Shown piece after piece: positions 34,305 to 45,352 of a DNA stretch of 64,000 bases; within the stretch, counting starts at the first letter, position 1; each line of letters starts with the position of its first letter. Source of the stretch: Pilatotrama ljubarskyi (Eukaryota; Basidiomycota; Agaricomycetes; Polyporales; Polyporaceae); the NCBI GenBank assembly GCA_022385805.1, contig MU277756.1, positions 1 to 64,000 on the forward strand. Reading direction: 5' to 3'. Under the pieces are notes generated by a model. It did not search any database and had not been told where the DNA came from. It saw only the letters and a list, made by a program, of their open reading frames with translations. The translations under genes and the position numbers were made by a program.

Positions 34305-35766
34305 TCAAATACGTTCGAGGACCCGCCTCTTCAACATCCGCGAGAGCCGGCGCCGGTTCGGAGCCTCCGTAGCGAGAGTCATGGTCGAGGACGAGGACGA
34401 GAGCGCCGGAGCATCACCACAATCCATGCTAGTCGAGGTGGCGGTAGCAGAGGCCGCTGACGAGGTTCCCGCAGTCGACATCGTGGACTGGGAGGTCTGC
34501 GTCGCGGCGTCGACTTGCTCTCCGCCGCTACTGGCGCCGGCGCCGCAAGTGCATGCAGTGCCATTAGTAGGGCTGTCCGTGGGCTGGGAGGTGTTGGGGA
34601 GGGTAGAGGCGGATGACGCCGAGGAAGGAGTCGGTGAGTCGGTAGACGATCCTGCTCCCTCGGCGCCAGCGGTGCCATTCTGGGACACGAGCTCCGCAAT
34701 AGGAGGGCCAGGGAACGTGTACTTCAGATCCGACTTGTACACCTGCGTGGAATAGAGTGAGCACTGTGTTGGCATAATGCCTCTTAGAGAGCCGGTAGAC
34801 GTACGTCGACAACGAGCCCAGGATCATCCTGAGTATACAGCTGCGCGAAGCCGAACGTGGCGTTGAGCGGGGGGACGGCGTCGCCGGTCCCGCTGACGTC
34901 GAGCTGCGTGCAGGACGGGTAGAACTCGACACCCCCGGGACTTTGTGCGCCTTGAAGACCGATGAGCTGTCGACGCACGCGGTCATGTCAGTGGGGAGAC
35001 TGGGGAGGACAAGTGGTGGACAGACCTCGTTCCGGATGAGGTACTGGCCCGACTTTAGGTCATCCGGTAACTGCAACGTATATGGTTTTCCTTCATCTGG
35101 GCGTGTGCAAGTCAGCGATGGCACTGTTCGTGTATGATTGATAGACGGAGAGCGACGTACTGAGGTCGTTCATATACCAGACGGGCATCCCGGACCCAGA
35201 GTCCTTGACGCCTGCCTGGGCGATCTTGAACCACTCCGCCTGCGAAGCGTTGAACTTGTCGCACGTCGTGCCCTCGCAGAGGGCCATGTACGTCATGATC
35301 GGACCAACCTTGTGTATCCACTACCATGCCATATTCTAGCTCGTCAGAAGGGCGAGATACAAGAGGAGCGGAAGGGACGTACGTTCTCTGGATTCTGCAG
35401 GTCGCCTGACACCCAGGAGAACGACACGTTGCTCCCGGGTGCGGCGGGTGCGACCTGGGACGCGGTCTGCGCGTCGATACCGCACGCCATGTCCGGGTCC
35501 GTCACGCTCTTCACCGGGCCGTTCTGGCTGATTTCGCGGATTGGGCTGTCGACTGGCACGTAAGGTTGGCGTCAGTATCGCGGCATAGGTAATTGTAGGT
35601 TGTGAAGGAGTGGAAGGAGCTCACTGGGCGGAGACTGCCCGGGGCCGTTCCCTTGGTATGTCTTGCCGTCGATGGTGACGTTGGCGACCCAGCCGTGAGC
35701 AGATACGCGTGGGACGACGGCGAGAGCAAGGAGAGCGGTAGGGATGAGGGAGAGTGGGGAGAGCAT
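34305..35766 (-). CDS. AA9 lytic polysaccharide monooxygenase 2 (variant second sphere)
   Basis: Six exons (35766-35625, 35552-35383, 35320-35161, 35096-35026, 34966-34805, 34742-34305) give 380 aa. Signal peptide of 23 aa (ending RVSA), then His24 of the copper brace (HGWVANVTIDG). The second brace His is His107 in WIHKVGPIMTYMALCEG. The axial Tyr lies in GGVEFYPSCTQLDVSG. Where LPMO 1 has IIALHTA this protein has LIGLQGA, so the second-sphere His is replaced by Gln186. The tail is Ser/Thr-rich, without a binding module, and ends in a basic stretch (NRRRLSRMLKRR). Secreted copper oxidase for plant-wall polysaccharide; activity with the changed residue is unknown. The exon 4 donor is GTCTGT. 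Confidence 0.92.
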
Positions 35767-35923
35767 TCTGACGTGGAAGCAAGACCACAAAGGAGTGTCG
35801 ATAGCGGGAGGGATCGTGTATGGAGAGCAAGTCTTAGCGTAAACGAGCCTGCTCGTTGGACTGACTGGGGATAGGAGAATAGGATGCTAGTGGGTATGGG
35901 GATGGTGAGTTGGAGGCTGACAT

Positions 35924-35931
35924 CTTATATG
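35924..35931 (-). promoter_or_regulatory. TATA box of LPMO 2
   Basis: On the minus strand CATATAAG lies about 160 bases before the start codon at 35766. Confidence 0.5.
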
Positions 35932-36140
35932 GTCAGTGCCGATAAACGGACAGTCTTGATCGTTATTCTGCGAGTGAAAGGGACAAGGCTTCAGTATCAC
36001 AGGAGGAATTGTTAAGGCAGCCTGGAGATTGTGAGGACGGCCTTCTGGCGTTCATGAACAGAGGTTGTTGGCCCAGGTATGGTCGCAAAATATCCCGCCT
36101 TCTCTGTGACGATACTAGGAATATATAACCGGCGGAGGCT

Positions 36141-37237
36141 TCAGACGAGCTCCACCTCGCCTCGCAATAGTAGGTGTTCGACAACGTAATAAGGGACCAA
36201 CGAGATCTGTCCTTTCTGCATCTCTGACATAGTTCCGCTTTAAGACGATTGTCGGGCATCAGATACATATAACTGATCACAATGACCTCGGGGACATACT
36301 CGGGTAATCGCATGGGCGGACAATCCTGCAGCGCGTGCGCGAACACCGGACGTATCTTATCAGGCTCCGGAGCTGCGATAGTACCGGCATCAGTACGGCT
36401 CGCATATAATGCAGGACGATGACAGACTCATTGGAGGCATGAACGCCACGTTCTCCTCTAGCGACCTTTGTTGCTCCGGGAGGCTTTGAAGCACGGACTG
36501 GTTAAAATGGTATTCCATGAGCCGCGCGTACCTATTTGAAGCCTGTGAGTCTGCTGCGTTACTCTGCAGTATGGGGTAGTACATACCGTCGGGCGTGGTC
36601 GAGCTCTGCTTTTGAGAGCTTCTCGTGCATTTCCGGCGTGGCGCTAATGTATCTCGCGTGTTTCTCAATCTGTCCGTAATCCATCAGAATTAACCTAATA
36701 TGCAAGGGTGATAGCGATGTACCTTATGCAGTCGCGTGCGGACGTATGACCGAATGACGAACTTGACGCGTTCGACCTCGGTCTGCACGAGCATTATGCG
36801 AAAGTGTTCTTCCTCTGAGGAGTCTGGGTCGGCGCGTAGGAGTTCGACGTCGTTACACTAGAGCTAAACACCGTCAGTCCTCATTCCAGACATACCCCAT
36901 AGCAGGCTCAGGGCGGGGTTTACTTAGCCACATCGCCTGCGCGGGCGACAGGAAACCCAGCACTCACCTGCTTCCTGATGTGATCCAACAGTCGTCCAAG
37001 CAGCATCTCCTGCCCCGGTAAGATGTCCGGCGCGTGTCTTTCGTTCATCCAGTGTCGTATGAGTTGTTGGAATGGTGTCTCCTCTGCTAGGTCTTGGGGG
37101 AGGATGACCGGGCGACGGCCCTCGCGAAGGTCGTCACCGATGGGGAAGTCGTCGTCGTCTGGAGCCGCCCGCGCGCGATCCGAAAAGGATGGCCCCGCCA
37201 TCGGCGCGTCGAAGTCGTCGTCCCATGCGTTGGCCAT
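36141..37237 (-). CDS. SLD5: GINS complex subunit Sld5
   Basis: Six exons (37237-36968, 36857-36723, 36669-36587, 36531-36428, 36372-36300, 36237-36141) give 253 aa. An acidic N-terminus (MANAWDDDFDAPM) is followed by the helical A domain (RHWMNERHAPDILPGQEMLL, VERVKFVIRSYVRTRLHKIE) and the small beta-rich B domain at the end (LPDGTMSEMQKGQISLVPYY then VVEHLLLRGEVELV). This is the standard Sld5 layout; yeast Sld5 is near 290 aa. GINS binds Mcm2-7 and Cdc45 to form the replicative helicase in the nucleus. The last intron uses an AAAG acceptor; only this choice restores the conserved B-domain frame. Divergent from the gene at 37701. Confidence 0.92.
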
Positions 37238-37700
37238 GACGATGAGCAGGAGGTCTGGTCGGAGACGATGGTGGGGAGAGGAAAGTGAGACGCGTCCGTG
37301 TGGCTGAACGCGTCGCGTGCAAACGCGCGTGTAGGCGCCCATGCTTCCTGCCGGCAACTTCCGTCACGCGCTCTCGACGACATACTGCAGCGGCGACATA
37401 CGATATGTTCCGGAAAACATAGCGAGTCGTATTGCACATACTGCCGGCACATATTTTGATTAGCGCGAACAGTCGCATGGACTCTGCGGGAGCTCAGGTA
37501 CATCCGCGGCGCTCGGCGTCGGCGTAGAACGGTGAATCATCCTCATGATCGCCCATGCTGTAACTTACATACGCGTCTCAGATAGGAACAGCATATATTC
37601 GATATTAGCGGAGTTGCTGTGCATCTGGCATCTTCAAAAGAACGACGAAGCCTTGCGTCTTGCCACGCCAGTGCACATCGCGAGACTTGTCGTATCCAAC
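37238..37700. promoter_or_regulatory. Divergent promoter region of SLD5 and the DUF1963-like gene
   Basis: 463 bases between two divergent start codons. No TATA box stands out; a CG-rich block lies next to SLD5 and a more AT-rich block (37500-37620) next to the other gene. Confidence 0.4.
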
Positions 37701-38691
37701 ATGCCAGGCCATCGCGTCCCAGTCGAGACCCCGCTCATCACTCCCTACTTCCCCGACTACGCGGAGCAGACACAGACAGACAGTCAAGACAGCCTCCGCG
37801 CCCTCGTGAGTGGCGACATCTCCGCCGTCTTTGGCGGCTCGAACCCGTATCTCCAGACGGGCGAGGAATGGCCTCGGTGCAAGCACTGCCAGCATACCCT
37901 CGTCCCGTACATCCAGGTCAACGTATCCTCCGAAAGGACTCCCCAGGCGTTCCGCGAGCATGTCCCGCCTCTCCAGGGGGCGGATGACGGTGGTGCGACG
38001 CTCTTCCAGCTCTTTATCTGCGCCGCGGAGTCGGACGAGGGGCCCACATGCTTCGAGAGCTGGGTCGTCAACTATACCGACGAGCATACTGAGGATTCCT
38101 GGCTCCTGCGCAGAGTTCGCGTCGACGCAGTTGCCAACGGTGTGAGCTTCGGCGGCCTCGGCGCGCACGACGCGGTGCGTGCCGCACTCGAAGAGGAGGA
38201 CCTTCTCATCCCAGAACGCGTCATCTCCGGATGGAGAGCCGGGACACCTGAGACGGTGCATTGGGAGGTCGCGGATCCGGAGACCTTTGATCAGGCATTC
38301 TACGATGCACATGAGCCTGCGGAAGGCCTCAAGCTGCTCGGATACCCCGTCCAAGGTAGGTTGTCGCGTCTGAACATCCGCGCGCACCCCAGCTCAAGGC
38401 GGACTTCGCAGGAAAATTCCACTGTACGTCCACGGACGACGGGCTATGTGCCGCGGGCGACGAGGGCCCGCACGACGCGTGGCGCTGTCTCATTCAGCTC
38501 GGGACGCGGGAAGATGACAACCCGGTATGTCGCTCATTATAGTGACCCTCCGTCGGGCGGGATGGTGCGTACTCAATGCTCACTGTGCGTTTTTCTTGGC
38601 GAGGCAGATCTATACCGTCGGCAATATGTTCGTCGACCAGTGTGCGCAGCATCCGGACGTGTTCGAGGCGGTGTGTAGTGGGTCATGGTGA
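37701..38691 (+). CDS. DUF1963 (YwqG-like) protein
   Basis: Start chosen at 37701 (MPGHRVPVETPLITPYFPD). The long first exon contains LQTGEEWPRCKHCQHTLVPY, FQLFICAAESDEGPTCFESW and the Gly-Tyr-Pro step LKLLGYP, the layout of the DUF1963/YwqG family. Later exons add ADFAGKFHCTSTDDGLCAAG, RCLIQLGTRED and IYTVGNMFVDQCAQHPDVF, ending CSGSW at 38691. The family has no firm function. The last intron (38525-38607) is clear; the first (about 38349-38393) needs a weak donor (GTCCAA) or an extra small exon, so this part is uncertain. No signal peptide; probably cytosolic. Confidence 0.6.
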
Positions 38692-39399
38692 ATGTGCACC
38701 TCCTTAGCGAATCTGCGCCTGCCCCGGCCGGGCGCGAACGGCTAGAACCGATTCGTCTCTGTACCTTTACGGACTGTATGTGGAGAGGCTGCAGACGACT
38801 ATCATACGGATGCTATCGCAGCAGGTCGGATCAGACCTGTTTCCACTGACGCGCTCTGAGGGGCCGGCGCAGGGCGCAGGGGACATCCTCATCAGTGTTC
38901 TTCGCCGTGCTGTTTACATCATCCCGGAGTCCAGTGAGAGCGTAGGCGGCCGTCTGATCAGCGCTGAGATGCAGGTGAGTTCCATTTTCTGGATCTGTGA
39001 AGCTGATGCGGAAGGGTGCCACGAGTCGTATCCTCTGCGATGGGATATGCCGCTTCGCCTGCTCCATTTACATCTTTCACTCAAAGTGATCATCAGAGGG
39101 CAACTGAGTTGTGCCACTGAATCGTTCCCATCCCCCCTTTTTTCGGACGAACCTCATGAGGTGCACGCAACCGTACACGATCGAGCCGCCCATACCAGAC
39201 GAGGCATACACCGTCGGAGTTGTGATTTGTCGGTCGGTGGCATACTATCATAAATGCTGTTATGACTCTGATTCTGGACCCAGGTTCACTTCTGGACTCG
39301 TGTCCAAATCTACCGATCGCTAAACACCAACGTGGGTGCACGCCGCGCCAAAACCCCGCGGCCTCGACAAGTGCCCATAACTTGAACTCGACCATATGC
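38692..39399. other. Intergenic, no gene seen
   Basis: About 700 bases with weak overlapping frames on both strands and no motif. Confidence 0.45.
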
Positions 39400-40467
39400 A
39401 TGACCAGTGAAGAAGAGCGTACAGACCTGGAACCCTCGCCTCCGTTGGATCCCAACGAGCTTCTGGTCTCGCGTCCGTCCAGTGCGCTCAGCGCCGCTTC
39501 TGACGTTACGGAGGATAGCAGCCCGGACCCCGATGCAGACGAGTGTGAATGGATGCCTCCTGTGCTGGTCCGCGCTGCCATGCGCGGGCACAAGGGAGCA
39601 TGCCTCTTGTGTAGCAGCACGGCGGACGTGCTGCTCCATAGGGTGGTTAATCACCACGAGGAGGACGCTATAAGCACGGATGTGAGTCTGCGTAGCTCCT
39701 TGCACTGGGCGCGAGAGCGCATGAACTGACACGGAGGGAAATGGCGATGTTTACCGTGGTTGAAGGGTCTCGGTCTCATTGAACAGGACTACACTCGTGA
39801 CGACTACGCGAACATCATGACACGTGAGTCCCGCAAGCGCGAGTCACTGGCGAATGTATACACAGTCAGCTTACAACAGCCTCTCCAGTATGTCGCCCCC
39901 ACACGGCCGCCTTCGACGCTGGGGTGTGGCGATGGGTCCCGTCTTGCGAAGAGCGCGCCCGCATGCGCCAAGCACCCGTGGTCATACACGATCCGGGCGA
40001 GTCTGACTCCGAAGACGAGGAGACCGAAGTGCACTCCGGCGGGAAGAGGGGCCCTCTCATCTTGGTATGTCGGTCGTATTTGCAGTACTCGTACTGAAGC
40101 CGCCACCTGCTCACACGCCGCGTCGATCTTAGGGACAAATGCCTGCCTTCGACATTGTCATCTTTGTGCCTGATGGAATGCCGCCTGTTCAAACTCCAGC
40201 AGCTTCGGCACCAGGGGCAACACTACGGAAGGCACAAGCGCAACGAGTGCGAATCACCAGCAGCGGGTCCTCCGACAGTGGAGACGCCTCCCACTCAACC
40301 CCTACATCGTCTTTGCGTCCGCGCTGTCGCGTATGGGCGCCGTCTACTGGCCGCCCCCTGACAAGGAGATGCGCGCCATTGAAAATGAATGCCTGGAGAT
40401 CCGCCAGGCATGGAACTCGGCGATTCCTAGAGAGCACATCAAGATGATCTCCGGACTCGTGTGGTAG
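39400..40467 (+). CDS. Hypothetical protein, weakly HNH-like; may be broken
   Basis: The first exon (from 39400) encodes an acidic lead and AAMRGHKGACLLCSSTADVL with LLHRVVNHHEED, reminiscent of the Cys/His core of agaricomycete HNH-type proteins. A later segment reads WLKGLGLIEQDYTRDDYANI, and the end reads MGAVYWPPPDKEMRAIENEC with a stop near 40467. I could not join exon 1 to the second segment in phase with normal splice sites, so the gene may be a pseudogene or my model may miss an exon. Confidence 0.35.
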
Positions 40468-40685
40468 GTGTGTAGGTCTCCTGCAAGAATGGTTCACATG
40501 CGTCACGCTGGCGAATCTGTCATGGGTCGGGAAGCTATGTCATGTTCCCTAAATGGCGCTGAGCGCCAGCAGTTTGGATTCTTCTGAGGAGATAATGCGG
40601 AGACCAATCACCTAGTCTATAGAAGGAGACAGAACATCGTATGATGACGGACAGCAGGCGATAGCGGTAGCGGTTTAGGGTGTCT

Positions 40686-43600
40686 TTACTTCATCTGGGC
40701 AAACATCTCGATAGAGTGTTCGAGCAGCTTGATGTCGGCCTCCAGGGTTTTCCTCTGCAGTCATCTCTCAACACACTGATTTCGGGCGGCTATACATTGG
40801 AAGCATACCTTCTCCTCGTTCGCCAGCCGCACGTTGGCGGGAACGGTCGATTCGTAGTCGTCTTGAGACTCGATCTTGACGATCTTCGACAGGTTCATCT
40901 GCGCGAGCGCGAGCTTCTTCTCGCACTTGAGAATCTCGCTCTCGATGTCGACCTGACCCTGCAAAGGCATTCAGCACAAGCCATGGATATTATACCGCTG
41001 CGAGGATACGCACCCGTACGAGGACGTGGACGAAGATCGTCGGGGTGAGCACCTCTGAGCCGCATCCTGCAGGCACGCCGCTGAGATCACGGACGACCTC
41101 TACGGACTTGCAGTTCTTTGTGAGCGCGAGGAAGGTCGGGATCTGAGACTTGAACAGCTCCGCTTCATTGTCCTTCTCGGCACGAATGTACACTGCCGAG
41201 CAGTCAGTACGAACAGGCCACACTATGCTGAAGTAACATACCGTGCAGGTTCTGCTGGATGTTGTAAGACGCGGCAAGCGCGCGAGAGGCCTTGATCGCG
41301 GAGAAGACGAGGTCGAAATCGTGCTCGGCCTCTGAGAACTCGAACGACTTGTCCTACATCATGCGAGTGTGAGCAGAGGGCCCTCTAGAGCGCGTGAAGG
41401 GCAGCTTACGAATGTAGGGAACTTGGCGAGCATGATGGAGGGGGTAGGGTCGTTCGGGCGACGCGGGAGACGCTGCCAGAGCTCTTCCGTGACGTACGGC
41501 ATGAAGGGGTGAAGGAGACGGAGTCCGTGGTCGAGGCACGTGTAGAGCGTCTGCTGGGACGAGCGGCGCGTCGTTTCCGACGCGGAATCGTCCGTCATGG
41601 GCTTCATCGCTTCCTGTATACTACAAGTCAGACACTGGAACTACGTCATTCCGACAGCTAGGCTTACGATGTAGACGTCGCAGAGCTCGTACAACCAGAA
41701 GTTGTAAGCGGCACCGGTCGCGTTCATAAAATTCCTCTCGGTCAACTGCTTGTTGATATCCTCTGCAGCGAGGTTCAGCTTATGGAGGATCCACTTCTCA
41801 ACGAGACTCTCGTTGCCAGTCGGCTGTCAAGTAGAATAAGATGCGGCCGGTGCTCGAGCGATCGAGAAAAACAGACCTTGGCGGTAGGCTCCGGCACGAA
41901 CTTTTCGTCGAGCTTGAGCATTGCAAACTTTGTCGCGTTGAAGATCTTGTTGCAGAACTTGCGGTAGCCCTCTACACGCAAGATCTCCAGGTTGATGTCG
42001 CGTCCTGACCATACATGAGTATCTCCTTCGTCCACAAAGAATAAGAGCCCCATACCTCCACCAGAGTACGCGCAAAGCGCGAACCGCAGCGCGTCCGTAC
42101 CGCACTGGGGAATCCCCTTCGGGAAGTCCTTCTTCTGGCCCGCCTTTGCCTTCTGGATCTCGCGCTCGTCCAGGTTGCCCTCGTAGAGCTTCGCATGCAG
42201 CGCCTCGAGGTCGAGACCCTCGATCACGTCGATCGGGTCGATGACGTTGCCGAGCGACTTGCTCATTTTGCGGCCGTGCGCATCACGAATCATCGCGTGG
42301 CAGAGCACCTCGGAGAAGGGCATCTTGTCGGTGAGCTTCACGCCGAGTAGCGCCATGCGCGCCACCCAGAAGAAGAGGATGTCCCAGCCCGTCTCGAGGA
42401 TCGTCGAGGGATAGAACATACGGTAGTCGGGGGTCTGTTTGGGTGGTGCCTATTAGTATGTGATAAAGAGTCATGCCGTGTACGACTTACCTCCTCTGGC
42501 CAGCCCATGATGGACATCGGCCACAAGCCCGACGAGAACCATGTATCGAGGACATCCTCGTCCTGCTCCAACGTGAAATTTGCATCGCCAGCGAGCTTCT
42601 TGGCGCGCTCCGTCGCCTGCTCGAGCGTGCGGCCGACAACCCAGTTCTTGCCATCGTTGCGCTACACGATATCTGTCAGCCTTTGATTCGACAAGCATAC
42701 AGATTGTGCAACACTCACGTCCTGCTCGACGCCCTCGATGTTGACAAAATACGCCGGACACCTGTGACCCCACCAGAGCTGACGGGAGACACACCAGTCC
42801 TGGATGTTCTCCAGCCAGCGGTACCACTCAGTCTCCGAAGGCTTGGGCGTGATGTGCAGTTCGCCAGCACGCGTGCGCTGCTCAGACTGGTCAACGACCA
42901 TCCTCCTCAAGAGGCATAGGACGAGCGAGCTCTCACCTTCAGGACCTCGTCGGCAATGGGCTGGCAGTTCACCCACCACTGCGGCTTCAGGATCGGCTCG
43001 ATGATATCGCCGGATTTGCTGCAAGGAGGTCAGACCAGAACAACACGAGCGATGATCACACAAACTGACCTGCAGATAGGGATCTGCATCGGGTTGTCCT
43101 TAGTCTCGACGTAAAGCCCGAGGTCCTTCAGCGCCTGCACGACAGCCACACGCGCATGGAAACGTTTCATGCCCTGTGACAAGACATCGTCAGTACGCAG
43201 GCAGACATGCTCTCTACGCGCGCCCTGCGCACCTTGAACTGGTCGCCGGCATTCTCGTTGAGTGTCCCATCGTCATTAAGGATGTTGATGAACGGCAGGT
43301 TATGGCGCACGCCGACCTCGTAATCGTTCGGATCGTGTGCGGGTGTAATCTTCACCGCACCGGTCCCGAACTCCATGTCGACGATGATGTCGTCCGTGAT
43401 AATCGGGATGCGGCGGTCAACGAACGGGTGCTTCGCGAACTTCCCGCGGAGGTGCTATCACAGCCACAGCCGTGTTCAGTCTGCATTTGGCCTTGCATGT
43501 ACCGGTTAGGGACAGGCAAGGCGTACCTTATACCGAGGATCATTGGGGTGCACGGCGATAGCAGTATCGCCCAGCATGGTTTCCGGACGCGTCGTCGCGA

Positions 43601-45029
43601 TGACAATCTTCTCATCTGTTCGATCGTCAGCAGATGACTCCTGCCGCGTGTTCATCCTGTACCTACCTGAGCCCTCAATGGGATACGCGAAGGACGTGAT
43701 AGCACCGAACTCGAACTTCTCCTTCGGGTCGTACCCGGGTACGCTAAGCATCGTCCGACCATCTAGCTGCTTTTGCTCGACCTGAAAGATACAAGGATAA
43801 GTATCCACAGCTCTCCCTCGCCACGTCCCTGCGTGTGAGCCGTACCTCGAGATTGGAGAGTGTCGTGTTGAGCTTGACGCACCAGTTGACGAGGCGATTC
43901 GCGCGGTAGAGGATGCCGTCCTCATGCAGCCGACAGAACGTCTCCACGACGGCTTTTGAGAGGCGCTATTGCACATTCAGCCCACCACGATACAGTGTCG
44001 CACGAGTCTACGGAGACGTACCTCGTCCATGGTGAACGCTACGCGGTTCCAGTCGTAACTACCTCCCAGTCTCCGCAGCTGGTTCGTGATCCTGCCTTGG
44101 TAGCTGAAGGCATGTCAGCACGCGCCAATGCAGACGGAGTGCGTCGTCGCACTACTACTCACTCTTCTTTCCACTCCCACACCTTCTCTACGAACTTCTC
44201 CCGTCCCAGATCATGTCGAGTGACTCCCGTCTTGAGCAGGCGCTTCTCCACGACGGACTGGGTGGAAATACCCGCGTGGTCGAAACCAGGTACGAAGAGA
44301 GTAGTCTTTCCCAGCATACGATTCCTGCACGTATATGTGTTCTAATGATGCGACGTCCGCGGCAGATGCAGCACCTACCATCGTACAAGGCAGTCTTGAA
44401 TAGCGACGGTCAGAGCGTGTCCGATGTGCAGGCTGCCGGTGACGTTCGGGGGTGGTGAGGGGATAACAAAGAGGCCTTCTGGCTTGATTTGCCCATCTTC
44501 GGTCAACTGGGGAGCAAAGTATCCTTGCGCGTCCCACCAGTCGTACCAGGCCGCTTCGACGGCGATCGGGTTGTAGCCGCTAGCCATGGGTTGTGAGAGG
44601 TCTTCTAGACCGTCAGTCACAACATCGACGAACATGTACCGATACACTCACCCTTCTTCTCGCCCTTGGGCGTCGTGTTCACGAACGGTGCCTCCTCCTC
44701 CTTGCCCTTCTCTTTCTTCGCCTTCTTCTCCCCGCCAGCAGGAGCCGCCGCTGCGGCTTTTGCTGCCTTGGCTGCCTTTAGCGCAAGGCGTGCCTCATTC
44801 TCCTTCTTCTTCGCAAGCTTCTTTTCTGGTCCCAGCACGACCTGGTCAAATCGAAGATGTTCAGGACGGTGAGGGGGAACGTACCCGCGCTCTTGGTGAT
44901 CGGAGCGGGCGTTCCCTCCGCTGGGGTCGTGGCTTCGGACATCGCGACGCGTGAGATATGTATGAGGCGTCGACAAGGACGATGGGGAAGACGGAAAGAA
45001 GAGACTAATCGATGCACCGGACGCTGCAT
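40686..45029 (-). CDS. VAS1: Valyl-tRNA synthetase, probably dual-targeted
   Basis: A long gene of at least 17 exons. The class Ia core is complete: [20 protein letters not shown] with the HIGH motif, the editing domain ([20 protein letters not shown] and [16 protein letters not shown]), and [20 protein letters not shown] with the KMSKS motif. Then the anticodon-binding domain and a C-terminal coiled coil ([18 protein letters not shown]) follow. Exon 2 encodes a Lys/Ala-rich stretch common in eukaryotic cytosolic synthetases. From the ATG at 45029 the protein opens with an Arg-rich amphipathic leader ([19 protein letters not shown]); a second in-frame ATG at 44942 starts [10 protein letters not shown]. 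Yeast VAS1 uses two starts to serve mitochondria and cytosol, and the same seems likely here. Enzyme charges tRNA-Val. Confidence 0.95.
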
Positions 45030-45352
45030 CCAACTGCAGCTCGTGAGCAATAAAGTTAAAGGCGAGTCATGCATAGATCTACACAGCGCTCGTTATCTTA
45101 TCTACTTCGCACCGCCACCCAACCCTCGTCAATGTCTTAGACGAAGGGCCAGCGGTACGCTTTTGTAGAGACAGCGGAAGTACTCCTTATTGGAGTGGGG
45201 ACAACATATGTATCTCGGCAAAGGAAAGTCAGGTACAGCTACAAGTTATCGCAACGAACGATCTTTTCACAGAAACGGGTCGGTCTCTTGCTTTGCGGCA
45301 AATTCATCGCCGTTAGCATCCGAGTCAGAAAAGTAGCGGCCAGCTCGGGTGA

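Noticed and set aside
34177..34755. Plus-strand frame of 192 codons opposite LPMO 2
   Set aside because: It is antisense to the Ser/Thr-rich tail exon of a well-supported LPMO.
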